Shown here in pieces: positions 33,473 through 43,211 of a stretch of DNA of 57,667 nucleotides. Position numbers and translations under genes: made by a program. The notes beneath the pieces were generated by a model. The model ran no database searches. It was not told the DNA's origin and saw only the letters and a program-made list of their open reading frames with translations. How positions within the stretch are numbered: position 1 is the first letter of the stretch; every line of letters begins with the position of its first letter. The stretch comes from an uncultured Bacteroidota bacterium (GTDB lineage Bacteria; Bacteroidota; Bacteroidia; Bacteroidales; P3). The stretch is from the NCBI GenBank assembly GCA_902777005.1, contig CACYSB010000016.1, positions 1-57,667 on the forward strand. Reading direction: 5' to 3'.

Positions 33473-35050
33473 ATGAAAAGAATAGTCATTCTGCTACTTA
33501 CGGTGCTGCCCATGCTCGTGGCGGCACAGGTGAACCACAAGGAAAGCTGCACCTCGATAATGGTGGGCAAGCGCGCGAGTACCGACGGCAGCGTCATCAC
33601 GTCGCACACCTGCGACGGACGCTACCGCACGTGGATGACCATCGAGCCCGCGCAGAAGGCCGAGAAGGGCCGCAAGCACACTGTGCGCAAGGGCACGCTG
33701 CACACCGTGAGCCCCGACGACACCACGGGCGTGCGCAATGTGGGAACTGTCGGCATGAGCGATGCCACCTACGCATATCTCAACACCGCATACCCCTGTC
33801 TGAACGAGAAACAGCTGGCCATTGGCGAGAGCACATTCAGCGGGCCCGACACTCTGGTGAACGAGAACGGCATGTTCCTCATCGAGGAGTTGGAGCGCAT
33901 TGTGCTGATGCGTTGCTCGACGGCGAGGGAGGCCATACGCCTCATCGCGCAGCTGGTGGCCAAGTATGGCTACGGCGACGGAGGCGAGTGCATCACCATT
34001 GCCGACCGCAAGGAAGTGTGGCAGATGGAGATACTGGGCGAAGGTCCGGAGAAGCTGGGCGCCGTGTGGGCCGCACAGCGCGTGCCCGACGACCATGTGG
34101 CCGTCAGCTGCAATATTCCGCGCATCGGGCGTCTGCAGCGCAACAATCCCGACTACTTCATGTGTTCGGACAACATCGAGGAGGTGGCCAAGAAATACTA
34201 CCTGTGGGACGGCGAGGGAGAGTTCTGCTTCTGGAAAGCCTTCAACACATCGTGGGCCAACGGCCGCAACTTCCGCGAACGCGAGTACTACATATTCAAC
34301 GCCCTGGCCCCTTCGCAGGGCTTCACGTATGACATGCCGGAACTGCCCTTCTCGGTGAAGCCCGACGCCCAGGTCGACGTGACCGACGTGATGGAGCTGC
34401 TGCGCTCCACCTACGAGGGCACCGACATGGACATGTGCAAGAACCTGAAGGTGGTGGTGGACCGCAAACGCGACGACGGCAGCACCTACAAGGACACTGT
34501 GGTGAGCCCCGTGGCCAACCCGTGGATGGGCAGCACTATGCAGCAGACGCTGAACATGCTGGCTCCCGGCACCGTCAACTTCAAGCGGACGGTGAGCGTG
34601 GCGTGGTGCTCGTACTCGTTTGTGGCGCAGCTGCGCGACTGGCTGCCCGACCAGGTGGGCGGCATCTGCTGGGTGTCGGTCGACAATCCGGCCCAGAGCC
34701 CCCACATACCGGTGTTCTGCGGCACCACTGCGTTGCCCGAAGCCTTCGGCCGCTGCGGCCAGAAGAAATACGACGAGGGTACATGGCTGTGGCAGTACCG
34801 CCGCGCCAACAAGCTGGCCACGGTGGCGTGGCAGCGCACCAAGAAGCAGCACATGGCTGCCGTCATGCACCACGAGGGTGCGGCCTTCAGCGGACTGAAA
34901 AACCTTGAGGACAACGTGAAGGGGATGAAGAACCCCGCCAAGGCCGACAAGCTGCTCAACGCCTACACACAGCAGGTGTACGACAACACGCGTGCCGCCT
35001 GGACAGACCTTGAGGCGCAGTACTGGCACATGTTCGGCATGGGCTTCTAA
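33473..35050 (+). CDS. Secreted C69 family dipeptidase
   Basis: A 525-residue N-terminal-nucleophile peptidase. The signal peptide is MKRIVILLLTVLPMLVAAQ (1-19). Cys26 in SCTSIMVGKRASTDGS is the candidate nucleophile that normally becomes the mature N-terminus. Further family signatures are GISESTF-like AIGESTFSGPDT, ITIADRKEVWQMEI and NIPRIGRL. The start at 33473 was chosen for its signal peptide and the -7 box upstream; an in-frame extension upstream crosses the promoter. Probably periplasmic, releasing dipeptides. Convergent with lpxK with a 3-base gap. Confidence 0.9.
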   Translation: MKRIVILLLTVLPMLVAAQVNHKESCTSIMVGKRASTDGSVITSHTCDGRYRTWMTIEPAQKAEKGRKHTVRKGTLHTVSPDDTTGVRNVGTVGMSDATYAYLNTAYPCLNEKQLAIGESTFSGPDTLVNENGMFLIEELERIVLMRCSTAREAIRLIAQLVAKYGYGDGGECITIADRKEVWQMEILGEGPEKLGAVWAAQRVPDDHVAVSCNIPRIGRLQRNNPDYFMCSDNIEEVAKKYYLWDGEGEFCFWKAFNTSWANGRNFREREYYIFNALAPSQGFTYDMPELPFSVKPDAQVDVTDVMELLRSTYEGTDMDMCKNLKVVVDRKRDDGSTYKDTVVSPVANPWMGSTMQQTLNMLAPGTVNFKRTVSVAWCSYSFVAQLRDWLPDQVGGICWVSVDNPAQSPHIPVFCGTTALPEAFGRCGQKKYDEGTWLWQYRRANKLATVAWQRTKKQHMAAVMHHEGAAFSGLKNLEDNVKGMKNPAKADKLLNAYTQQVYDNTRAAWTDLEAQYWHMFGMGF

Positions 35051-35053
35051 AGC

Positions 35054-36169
35054 TCAGCTCCAAATACTCAATTTGCTGAGGAACGAAATGTTCTCACGGA
35101 CGGTGAATTCGATGAGGAAGTCGAAGTCGCGTTCGGTAGTCTTGTGGAATGCCACCTCGACGGGAAGGATATAGACGGGCAGGTTGCCCGTTTTGCCTTG
35201 CAGACGCATGGCATCCTTTTCGGTGGTGACGATGATATTGTTTGAGCCCTTGAGGGCAGTGAATGTGTCGCGGATACGATTGATGTCGCGACTGTTGAAA
35301 TCGTGATGGTCGGCGAAGGCCATGTGCTGCACCTTGGTGCTGCGCCGCAGTTCCGCTACCATGGGGTCGGGGTGCGCAATACCGGTGACAGCGAGGATAT
35401 TGTCCACGCGGCGCAGGTCGATGCCGGCGGGGCGGCCGTCGAGAGTCTGCAGAGGGCCATACTTGAGGTAGGAGAAAAAGACCTTCTGGAAGTTCTGCAG
35501 CTTGAGATCCTGGATGATATTGTGCTTTTCGACGGGGTTGAGCACGGCAGGGCATTTGGTGACGATGACGATGCCGGCACGCAGACGTCCGCTCTTGAAC
35601 TCGCGGAGGTTGCCATAGGGCAGGATGTGGTCCTTGAAGTAAGGATGGCCGTATTCCGTAAGCAAGATGTTTACGCTGGGCTTGATGGCGCGGTGCTGGA
35701 AGACGTCGTCAAGAATGATGAGCTGCGGGGCGGTTGAGATATGGACCTCCTCGTCGCCCTGCTTTTCGATACGTTCCTGAGCCATCAGCCTGCGCACTCC
35801 TTCCACACGCTTCTCGCATACAGCCACCTGCACGTTGGGGTATTTGGCGGCTATCATGGCGGGCTCATCGCCGAGGAGCATGGCGTTGTGGGTGCCGTCG
35901 TCGAGGAGGAATCCCTTACTCTTGCGCTTGTAGCCACGGCTGAGGATGGCTGTGGTGTACTTGTCGGAGAGCAGGCGCAACAGATATTCCACATGAGGAG
36001 TCTTGCCACTGCCTCCGGTGCAGAGGTTGCCCACGCCGATAGTGGTGATGTGCGGCGCAGCCTGTCGCTTCAGGCCTAGGGCATAAAAAAGGTTCCGCAC
36101 CGCCACGCCTACGGCGTACCACATGGTCAGTGGCCACAGCACATAGGATATGGTGGTGCGGAACGACAT
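35054..36169 (-). CDS. lpxK: Tetraacyldisaccharide 4'-kinase
   Basis: Phosphorylates the lipid A disaccharide precursor at the 4' position, at the inner face of the cytoplasmic membrane. The 371-residue protein has an N-terminal hydrophobic anchor (YVLWPLTMWYAVGVAVRNLFY), the P-loop GNLCTGGSGKTP and the following ILSRGYKRKSKG. DDVFQHRAIKP near residue 155 is another hallmark. The length is usual for Bacteroidetes LpxK. Nine bases after the rubrerythrin stop, so the two may share a transcript. Confidence 0.95.
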   Translation of the reverse strand: MSFRTTISYVLWPLTMWYAVGVAVRNLFYALGLKRQAAPHITTIGVGNLCTGGSGKTPHVEYLLRLLSDKYTTAILSRGYKRKSKGFLLDDGTHNAMLLGDEPAMIAAKYPNVQVAVCEKRVEGVRRLMAQERIEKQGDEEVHISTAPQLIILDDVFQHRAIKPSVNILLTEYGHPYFKDHILPYGNLREFKSGRLRAGIVIVTKCPAVLNPVEKHNIIQDLKLQNFQKVFFSYLKYGPLQTLDGRPAGIDLRRVDNILAVTGIAHPDPMVAELRRSTKVQHMAFADHHDFNSRDINRIRDTFTALKGSNNIIVTTEKDAMRLQGKTGNLPVYILPVEVAFHKTTERDFDFLIEFTVRENISFLSKLSIWS

Positions 36170-36178
36170 TGGAATCTA

Positions 36179-36718
36179 CTATTTGAAGTAACGGTTGAGC
36201 AGACCTTCTAGGGCTTTGCCGTGGCGGGCCTCGTCGCGGGCCATCTCGTGGACGGTGTCGTGGATGGCGTCGAGGTTGAGGGCCTTGGCGCGCTTGGCGA
36301 GGTCGGTCTTGCCAGCGGTGGCACCGTATTCGGCATCGACGCGCATCTTAAGGTTCTCCTTGGTGCTGTCAGTCAGCACTTCACCCAGCAGTTCGGCGAA
36401 CTTGGCGGCGTGCTCAGCCTCCTCAAAGGCAGCTTTCTCCCAATAGAGACCCACCTCGGGATAGCCTTCGCGATGAGCCACACGGGCCATGGCCAGGTAC
36501 ATACCGACTTCCTTGCACTCGCCTTCGAAATTGGCACGGAGGTCCATCTTGATGTCCTCGGGAGCGTCCTTGGCAACGCCAACGATATGTTCAGCGGCCC
36601 AGGTCTTGATGTCTTCCTTCACTTCCTGCATAGGTTTGCCACAGATGGGGCATTTCTCGGGCATCTCGTCGCCTTCATAGACGTAGCCGCACACGGGGCA
36701 GATAAACTTTTTGCTCAT
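36179..36718 (-). CDS. Rubrerythrin with N-terminal rubredoxin domain (reverse type)
   Basis: A 179-residue peroxide-scavenging protein. An N-terminal rubredoxin-like iron site has paired cysteines [10 protein letters not shown] and CPICG (residues 5-25). A ferritin-like diiron domain follows, with [36 protein letters not shown] and [13 protein letters not shown] providing Glu/His ligands. Classical rubrerythrins carry the rubredoxin domain at the C-terminus; this is the reversed order. It should reduce H2O2 using electrons from NAD(P)H-linked partners in an anaerobe. Confidence 0.92.
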   Translation of the reverse strand: MSKKFICPVCGYVYEGDEMPEKCPICGKPMQEVKEDIKTWAAEHIVGVAKDAPEDIKMDLRANFEGECKEVGMYLAMARVAHREGYPEVGLYWEKAAFEEAEHAAKFAELLGEVLTDSTKENLKMRVDAEYGATAGKTDLAKRAKALNLDAIHDTVHEMARDEARHGKALEGLLNRYFK

Positions 36719-36765
36719 AATTGTCTTGATGTTTTAGGATTAATATTCGGTTTTAATTTCAAGTG

Positions 36766-36773
36766 CAAAGATA
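36766..36773 (-). promoter_or_regulatory. -7 element for rubrerythrin (and lpxK)
   Basis: Minus strand reads TATCTTTG, 47 bases before the start codon at 36718. The -33 region is not a clear match. Confidence 0.6.
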
Positions 36774-36808
36774 CGCACTTTTTGCGACATGGAGAAATAA
36801 TTTTTTCA

Positions 36809-38323
36809 TCACCTGTTTCTGAAAGCCAGGAAGAAGGTACAGAAAATGATGCCGGCAAGGGTGGCGAGGGTGTCTTCAGTGACCATAGAGATAAGGACGG
36901 TGAGAAGCCACGGCAGCATTAGGGTACCGGACATGGTAGCACTGAACCTGCGCAACGGCAACATGGCTCGGAGGAAAAGAAACAGTATTATGGCAAACCC
37001 CACTATACCCAGAGCTGCCATTATACCGAGGTACTGACTGTGGCAGTTCATGCGCTTGCCTGCAAGCTCACTGCCGCAGGCTGTGAGGTATTCGTCCATA
37101 GCGCCTACAACGTCGCCGGTGCCGACACCAAACCACGGATGTTCACTTATAACATGCGATGCAGCTCGCCACATCTCCAGACGTTGTAGCATGGTGAAGC
37201 CAGCCACTGCATGTGTATGCACGTAGAACTCACGCTCAAGCAGCATTGTGTACACCATCTTGCGCATGACAGTGCCGTCCTCATAGACGGGATTGGCCAC
37301 ACCTGCCTCCACAGAGGCTATCTGTGCGTCGCTGAGTGCCGCAACGCCAACGCTATCTTTTGTCAAGCCTAAGGCATTGAGATATCTGATAAGCGTAAAC
37401 TTGATACTGTATCCGCGAGCATCCTCACTGTCGTAATCGAGCATACTGCGGCGGTTCCACTCGGTGCGCAACTCCTCTTCACACACATAGTTGTCAATAT
37501 AGTTGCCATTCTCTATAATGCCATCCTGCGCGTGTAAATATGGCCTGCCGTTCACTGTAAACTCCTGCAACGGCTCTACGGCCATAGGTATCATATTATA
37601 GTAGTTCTTCACCTCATATCCCACAATGCCTATGGCTCCACCCACAAGCAGCACCCACAGCACAATAAGCGGCCACCGACGCCAGCGCGTCAGTAGCATC
37701 ACCAACGACACAAATGCTAACACAATAATGCCCGTAAACGAGTGGATAATAACCATAAATACAATCATCCACGCAATAAGCGGCACAGTAAACCAGCGCA
37801 TAAACTTCGCGCTGCCGTCGACCATAGTACCCACACAAAGATACACCACCATGCAACAGCTGAGAGCAAACCGTATGTGCGATATATATGGCACTATAGA
37901 CCTGTACGGCAAATCCGGCATGGTGAGCCAACGCACAAGGCCGATGATGGAGACACCCAATACGGTCAGCACATAGATTGTCAGCACCGCCTTGTGGGCG
38001 TTACCCGTTATGGGACGTGTGGTAAGCATCACCAACGGCACACATAACATAGGCAGCAACACCTGCAATGTGCCCCACCCTGCCACGCTGTCGGAGGTCC
38101 ATAGCATACCGGCAAGCATTAGCACATAGAATACTACGAAAGCCTGCAACAAGCGACTTTCCTTAGCCATCTGCCACTTCTCGCGCCAGCGGCCTTCCAG
38201 CAGCCAGTTCGCCCCCATAAATACCCACGCCATGTTGGCCAGGAACACCGATGTCACCATCGAGAAGCCCAGCATGGCCACAAGCAGTATATATATATTC
38301 CTATGTACCTTTGCCGGAAACAT
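36809..38323 (-). CDS. O-antigen ligase-like membrane protein
   Basis: A 504-residue polytopic membrane protein with about 10-12 hydrophobic segments and one large extracytoplasmic loop (about residues 240-400). Near its end EMWRAASHVISEHPWFGVGTGDVVGAMDEYL and NCHSQYLGIMAALGIVGF carry the Wzy_C signatures HPWxGxGxG and HxxxL. Such proteins ligate or polymerise surface polysaccharide on the periplasmic side. The S41 protease gene ends 3 bases upstream, so the two form one transcript. No glycosyltransferases are adjacent. Confidence 0.85.
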   Translation of the reverse strand: MFPAKVHRNIYILLVAMLGFSMVTSVFLANMAWVFMGANWLLEGRWREKWQMAKESRLLQAFVVFYVLMLAGMLWTSDSVAGWGTLQVLLPMLCVPLVMLTTRPITGNAHKAVLTIYVLTVLGVSIIGLVRWLTMPDLPYRSIVPYISHIRFALSCCMVVYLCVGTMVDGSAKFMRWFTVPLIAWMIVFMVIIHSFTGIIVLAFVSLVMLLTRWRRWPLIVLWVLLVGGAIGIVGYEVKNYYNMIPMAVEPLQEFTVNGRPYLHAQDGIIENGNYIDNYVCEEELRTEWNRRSMLDYDSEDARGYSIKFTLIRYLNALGLTKDSVGVAALSDAQIASVEAGVANPVYEDGTVMRKMVYTMLLEREFYVHTHAVAGFTMLQRLEMWRAASHVISEHPWFGVGTGDVVGAMDEYLTACGSELAGKRMNCHSQYLGIMAALGIVGFAIILFLFLRAMLPLRRFSATMSGTLMLPWLLTVLISMVTEDTLATLAGIIFCTFFLAFRNR

Positions 38324-38326
38324 GAT

Positions 38327-39946
38327 TTATTTCTTCAGTTCGTCTATTGCACGTAGCAGAACCTTGTCAGCCTTCAGGGCTCCCTGTATGCGGCCCTCGT
38401 CGTAGTAGTAGCGGTTCAACAGCTCCGCCTTGAGCATCTCACACACTTCGGTGCGGTGCTTCTGCAGGTCGCCTTCCTTCTCCTTCTCGAGGGCAGCTTC
38501 CATGGCTTTCAACTGTCCGGCAATGGCGCTATCATACTTCTCCTCCTTGGCCACCTCGCGCAGCTCCTTTATGACACGCTCGGTAACAGTACTGTACGTA
38601 AGTTTCTTCTCTTTCAAATAGCGACAGAAGTCGGCATACATCTCGTCACTTATCTCGAACTGATCGGCCGGAGCAATCTCTTTGTGGCTGCGATAGTAAT
38701 CGGTGGCATAATCGAAGACCAGGAACTTCTGCGCCAGCGCCACACCAAGGTTGGACATATACTCGGGCTCCACTTCCACGTCGGGCTCTATGCCGAAGCC
38801 GTCATATACTGTGCGTCCGCCTTTGGTCTTGAAGGCCGTCTTCAGCGAGTCTGGAACCTTAACAGCCTTGCCATTCTCGTCGCGATGACTGTAGTCTATT
38901 GCCTGTATGCAGCGCCCGGAAGGGATATAGTATTTGCTCACCGTCACCTTCATCTGGCTGTTGTAGGCCATGGGCAGTATGTTCTGCACCAACCCCTTGC
39001 CATAACTTCGCTGACCCACGATGACGGCGCGGTCAAGGTCCTGCAGGCTACCGCTGACAATCTCGCTGGCCGAAGCCGAGGCATTGTCTATCAGCACAGC
39101 CACCGGTATCTCGGTATCCTCAGGTGCCATGCGGGTGTAGCTCTTGGTATTCTTGCTGGCCACCTTGCCCTTGGTCTCCACCACCAGTGTACCTTTGGGC
39201 ACCCAGATGTTGACAATGTCAACGGCCTCGTTCATCAGGCCACCGCCGTTGCCACGCAGGTCGAGCACCACACCCTTCATGCCGGGCTTCTCTTTCTTCA
39301 ACGCCACAAAGGCCTCACGCACATGCTTTGCCGCATCGGTAGTAAACTCGTCGAGCTTTATATAGCCGTAATCCTTGTCCTTGCCGACAAAACCATAGTA
39401 CGGCACATTGGGCAGCTTGATTTCACGGCGTTTCAGCGTGCAGTCGAACTCCTTGCCGGCGCGCTCAACACGGAGCGTCACCTCTGTGCCAGCCTGACCA
39501 CGCATGGCACTGCTTACGTCGGGAGTCTTCTTACCCTTGGTGCTCTGTCCGTCGACAGCCACAATGCGGTCACCGGCCTTCAGACCCGCTTCGGCTGCGG
39601 GCAACCCTTTGTATGGCTCACTGATGTATATGGAGTCACCGCGCTGCATAATCAGTGCACCCACACCACCGTACTGCCCCAGCAGTTGCAGTTTCACATC
39701 CTCCATCTGGCTTTCGGGGAAGTAGTTGGTGTACGGGTCCATAGACGACAGCATCGCGTCAATGGCCGTCTTGATGGCCTTGCCCGGGTCCACATCGTCA
39801 ACATAGTTCAAGTTGAGCTGCTTGTACACATTGGAGAATATCTCCAGGTTCTTGGCAATCTCGAAGCCACGGTCGTCCTGCGCCTGCGCCGTGGGTGCAG
39901 ACGACAGCAACGCCGCCACCAATATAAAAAATGTCACTTTCTTCAT
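38327..39946 (-). CDS. S41 C-terminal processing protease
   Basis: A 539-residue periplasmic serine protease. Signal peptide residues 1-22 (ending AQA). A PDZ domain around residues 85-170 includes GGVGALI and AGLKAGDRIVAVDG. The protease domain contains KGVVLDLRGNGGGL, then the catalytic region IDNASASASEIVSG with Ser294 as likely nucleophile and GQRSYGKGLVQ with Lys317 as general base. The C-terminal roughly 100 residues are helical and charged. Substrates are unknown; the family trims C-termini of exported proteins. Confidence 0.93.
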   Translation of the reverse strand: MKKVTFFILVAALLSSAPTAQAQDDRGFEIAKNLEIFSNVYKQLNLNYVDDVDPGKAIKTAIDAMLSSMDPYTNYFPESQMEDVKLQLLGQYGGVGALIMQRGDSIYISEPYKGLPAAEAGLKAGDRIVAVDGQSTKGKKTPDVSSAMRGQAGTEVTLRVERAGKEFDCTLKRREIKLPNVPYYGFVGKDKDYGYIKLDEFTTDAAKHVREAFVALKKEKPGMKGVVLDLRGNGGGLMNEAVDIVNIWVPKGTLVVETKGKVASKNTKSYTRMAPEDTEIPVAVLIDNASASASEIVSGSLQDLDRAVIVGQRSYGKGLVQNILPMAYNSQMKVTVSKYYIPSGRCIQAIDYSHRDENGKAVKVPDSLKTAFKTKGGRTVYDGFGIEPDVEVEPEYMSNLGVALAQKFLVFDYATDYYRSHKEIAPADQFEISDEMYADFCRYLKEKKLTYSTVTERVIKELREVAKEEKYDSAIAGQLKAMEAALEKEKEGDLQKHRTEVCEMLKAELLNRYYYDEGRIQGALKADKVLLRAIDELKK

Positions 39947-40005
39947 CTGTCAACTATTTTAATTATATAACGCCTACCAAAGAATAATATTGTGTTCGAT
40001 GAAGC

Positions 40006-40039
40006 AAAAAAGGCGGCTCGCATCATGGAGCGAGCCACC
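40006..40039 (-). terminator. Intrinsic terminator after the 40067-40594 lipoprotein gene
   Basis: Minus strand: ggtggctcgc, 8-base loop, gcgagccgcc (9 of 10 paired) followed by six T. It lies between the lipoprotein stop and the S41 protease start. Confidence 0.85.
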
Positions 40040-40066
40040 AGCAAATTACATGTCAAAAGAAGGCAA

Positions 40067-40594
40067 TTACCTGTTTAGGTAATATTGTGGCAGAATGAAC
40101 ATGTCGGGGAGATCATCCTCCTCCGTATATATAAGGTCTCCATCGCCATAGTTGCAAACATTGAACTTGGTGCTGTCACCATTCTCCCAGTACAATACAC
40201 CAGGGCCGTACTGCGAATCGCCACCGTTGTAAACATAGGTAAACACCTTGACAGTATCAGGCTCATTACGTATCAACGAGGTGCCGTCAACGTTGTAGCG
40301 GTCGGTCTTAAGCACACGCTTCCCTGCATTATCTGTTTCAAAATACAACGTGGCGGTGCACTTCATGCGATAGGCCTCCATTTCGCTCACATAGTCGAAA
40401 TAGATATAGTTTAGCGACCAACTGGTACCATACAATCTTCCATGCTGCACCACCGGTGGCGGTGTTGGTGTTGTACCGCCACTACCGGAAGTGGAGGTGC
40501 CGTTATCTTCGCTGTCCTTGCCGCAGGACATGACTGTTAACATTGTTGCTGCCATAAAGAACAACATAGTCAGTTTCTTGATGTGTTTGTTCAT
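40067..40594 (-). CDS. Lipoprotein of unknown function
   Basis: A 175-residue protein with lipoprotein signal peptide and lipobox VMSC (Cys24), then a low-complexity Gly/Ser/Thr/Pro linker (GTSTSGSGGTTPTPPP). The mature domain is about 125 residues, Tyr/Asp-rich and likely all-beta (LYGTSWSLNYIYFDYV, ATLYFETDNAGKRVLKTDRY). The overall architecture resembles small lipocalin-like Bacteroidetes lipoproteins, but I do not recognise a specific family. Monocistronic, with its own terminator downstream. Confidence 0.78.
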   Translation of the reverse strand: MNKHIKKLTMLFFMAATMLTVMSCGKDSEDNGTSTSGSGGTTPTPPPVVQHGRLYGTSWSLNYIYFDYVSEMEAYRMKCTATLYFETDNAGKRVLKTDRYNVDGTSLIRNEPDTVKVFTYVYNGGDSQYGPGVLYWENGDSTKFNVCNYGDGDLIYTEEDDLPDMFILPQYYLNR

Positions 40595-40945
40595 CTTAAT
40601 TGAGTTTTTAATCGTTATTTTATGCAGTACCGGCTAGAGGGGGTGAAATATGCACATAAAAAAAGCGTGGTACTCATATTGTCTTCATCGGTTTTCTGAG
40701 GTCTTGGACTACCTATTTCTCCCAATTACAACGTACAAGTCCACGCATGAAGCGAGAACATCGCCGCAACCTTCTGGGAGAAATCGCTGAAAAGTGTCCA
40801 AGTTTTCAGAAAACCAGATAAGCTACTTCGCTATTTTCTATTCTTTGATGTGCATATTGAAACTATGCATTGTGCTTCATAGGCATTCCGTTTCGTTAAT
40901 AATCCTGTTGCATATATGCTTAATCGCACTCCTTTCTACATATCC
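40595..40945. other. 351-bp intergenic region between lipoprotein and antiporter genes
   Basis: Contains a 126-bp imperfect inverted repeat (40690-40815) and otherwise AT-rich DNA with no convincing gene. Both flanking genes are on the minus strand, so it holds the promoter region of the 40594 lipoprotein gene, though no TAnnTTTG box was found. Confidence 0.65.
40690..40815. repeat. 126-bp imperfect inverted repeat
   Basis: Terminal arms 40690-40709 and 40796-40815 pair at 17 of 20 positions. A second inner pair (ctatttctccca near 40713-40724 with tgggagaaatcg near 40775-40786) pairs at 10 of 12. The unpaired centre is about 50 bases. It could be a miniature element or a structured leader. 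Unlike the CG-comb elements it has no 11-bp register. Confidence 0.7.
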
Positions 40946-43204
40946 TCATATCTCCACCATCTTCTTTTCAAAGCCGCTGACGGTAAGCTTTTCGGGCGAC
41001 ACAAACCACAGCAGGTCGCCATGCATAAAGACAATATGACGGTTGGGGTTCACTATCTTGTCACCTCCGCGTTCAATGGCTATTACCATGACGTGGTGCT
41101 TCTTGGCAAGTACCGACGTGCCTATCTGCATACCACACAGAGGCCCACCGGCCTCCACATGGTAACGGTACATGTGCATCTCGTGATCCGAATGGTCATG
41201 CACCAGCATGTCGGCCTCCTTGTCTATGTCGCCACGTATGGCGCTGACCTGCTCCTCGGTGCCTATGACTGTGAGCATGTCGAACGGCATCAGTATCTCG
41301 TCCTTGCCCGGCAAGTCTATCACTGTGTCGCCGCGCTCTATGGTGACTATATTGGCACCATAGCGTTTACGAATATCGTTCTGCTGCAATGTCTTGCCAG
41401 CAAGCGGTGAACTTGGCGTCACACGCAGGCGCTCCATCACGAACTCATTCTCCATACCTTCTGGTATGTGGAACGAAGCCTGGGCCTGACGCAGGTTGAA
41501 GTTCTTGTTGAAGCTCTCTTCTATACGTCCGTAGAAGCCATCGGCGCGACGCGAGAAGAGCACCACGGCCACCACTATCACTGCCAGCACCATGAGGAAA
41601 CCCACGGCCAAGTCCACATAGCCCGCTATCACCGAGCCCACGGCAAACAGCGCCACAAAGTAACGCAGCACCAGCAGCGGTATGACCACAGCCTGGCTGA
41701 AGCGGTAAGTGTCGAACATCTCCTTTATCCTCTTGCGGCTCACATTCTTTACAGCCACAGCCCACAAGAAGGGCGACATTATCACCAGCGTGCCGATAAG
41801 ACCTATCAGGCGGCTCCATATCTGCGGTATCTGCATGCCCGCAAAGAGCTTGTCGAGGAAAGGCCGCAGCAGACTGAGAGAGAGCAACGATATGGCCGCA
41901 AGGATGACGCCGTGAAGCACAATGCCCGACAACTGCTTGCGCACAAAGAGGCCTATACTCACACGGCTGCTGTCGTCGCCGGCACTGTGCTGGCTGTACT
42001 CCTCAATGCGTTGCTTCAGCTTGGCAGGCAGCTTGGGCTCCAACCAGTTGTAGAACGGCAGCGACCCCCTGATCATGTAGGGTGTCACGAAGGTCGTCAG
42101 TATGGACACGGACACTATTATCGGGTATAGGTTCTCGTCGATGACGCCGTAACTCAAGCCAAGACCGGCGATGATGAACGAGAACTCACCAATCTGGCAG
42201 AAGCAGAAGCCGCTCTGCACCGCCGTCTTCAGAGGCTTGCCGCTGAGCAGCACACCAGTCGTCGCCGCCATGCTCTTGAAGACAATGATGCTCAGGGCAA
42301 TGATAATCACCGTCAGCCAATGCTGCCCCAGCACAGAAGGTTGCACAAGCATGCCTACCGACACGAAGAACACAGCGCTGAACAGGTTCTTCAACGGCGT
42401 GACAAGGCGGTGTATCACGTCGGCCTCTATAGTCTCGGCCAGTATGGCGCCCATGACGAAAGCGCCAAGGGCAGTGCTGAAGCCCGCGTGCGCGGCCATG
42501 ACGACCATACCGAAGCACAGGCCCACGGCCACCAGCAGCAGCGTCTCCTCGGTCATGTATTTGCGCATCCAGCGCAGGAAAGTCGGTATCAGATATATGC
42601 CGAAGACAAACCACACTATCAGGAAGAAGACCAGCTTCACCATACTCCACACCAACTGTCCGCCGTCGAAAGTCTTACTGACGCTGATGGTGCTCAACAC
42701 CACCAACAGCAGCACGGCTATGATGTCCTCCACCACCAGCACCGCCGTCACCGTAGAGGTGAACTTCTGCTGCTTCAGCTTGAGGTCATCGAAACTCTTG
42801 ATGATGATAGCCGTGGACGAGATGCTGAGCATGCAGCCGAGGAAGATGCAGTCCATACTCTTGAAGCCCAGTATGTGGCCCACGACGTTGCCTATCAAGA
42901 ACATGATGAAGAGCTCGGTGAGTGCCGTGATGGCCCCCGTGCCGCCCACTTTCTTAAGCTTCTTGATACTGAACTCAAGGCCAAGGGCGAACATCAGGAA
43001 CACAATGCCGATGTCGCTCCACACACGCACGCTCGTGGCGTCGCCCACCACGGGGAACCACGGGAAGTAAGGCCCGATGAAGAAACCGGCCAGGATGTAG
43101 CCCAGCACCAGGGGCTGTTTGAGCCATTTGAAGATAACGGTGATGACACCGGCGGTGACCAGTATCAGCGCCAAGTCCATGAATATTGCAGGTAAGCTTT
43201 CCAT
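40946..43204 (-). CDS. CPA2-type cation:proton antiporter with C-terminal TrkA_C domains
   Basis: A 752-residue inner-membrane transporter. The N-terminal roughly 400 residues form the Na+/H+ exchanger (KefB-like) fold with LVLGYILAGFFIGP, GIVFLMFALGLEF, SISSTAIIIKSFDD and HAGFSTALGAFVMGAILAET. A second hydrophobic region spans about residues 420-580. The C-terminus has two ligand-sensing TrkA_C/RCK-C-like segments (GKTLQQNDIRKRYGANIVTIERG and GMQIGTSVLAKKHHVMVIAIERGG). It likely exchanges K+ or Na+ for protons. Seven bases after the lipid kinase stop. Confidence 0.92.
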   Translation of the reverse strand: MESLPAIFMDLALILVTAGVITVIFKWLKQPLVLGYILAGFFIGPYFPWFPVVGDATSVRVWSDIGIVFLMFALGLEFSIKKLKKVGGTGAITALTELFIMFLIGNVVGHILGFKSMDCIFLGCMLSISSTAIIIKSFDDLKLKQQKFTSTVTAVLVVEDIIAVLLLVVLSTISVSKTFDGGQLVWSMVKLVFFLIVWFVFGIYLIPTFLRWMRKYMTEETLLLVAVGLCFGMVVMAAHAGFSTALGAFVMGAILAETIEADVIHRLVTPLKNLFSAVFFVSVGMLVQPSVLGQHWLTVIIIALSIIVFKSMAATTGVLLSGKPLKTAVQSGFCFCQIGEFSFIIAGLGLSYGVIDENLYPIIVSVSILTTFVTPYMIRGSLPFYNWLEPKLPAKLKQRIEEYSQHSAGDDSSRVSIGLFVRKQLSGIVLHGVILAAISLLSLSLLRPFLDKLFAGMQIPQIWSRLIGLIGTLVIMSPFLWAVAVKNVSRKRIKEMFDTYRFSQAVVIPLLVLRYFVALFAVGSVIAGYVDLAVGFLMVLAVIVVAVVLFSRRADGFYGRIEESFNKNFNLRQAQASFHIPEGMENEFVMERLRVTPSSPLAGKTLQQNDIRKRYGANIVTIERGDTVIDLPGKDEILMPFDMLTVIGTEEQVSAIRGDIDKEADMLVHDHSDHEMHMYRYHVEAGGPLCGMQIGTSVLAKKHHVMVIAIERGGDKIVNPNRHIVFMHGDLLWFVSPEKLTVSGFEKKMVEI

Positions 43205-43211
43205 CGTCTTG

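Noticed and set aside
40794..41039. A possible 81-residue hydrophobic plus-strand protein at the end of the antiporter gene
   Set aside because: It overlaps the antiporter coding end and the inverted repeat, has no promoter and no family resemblance.
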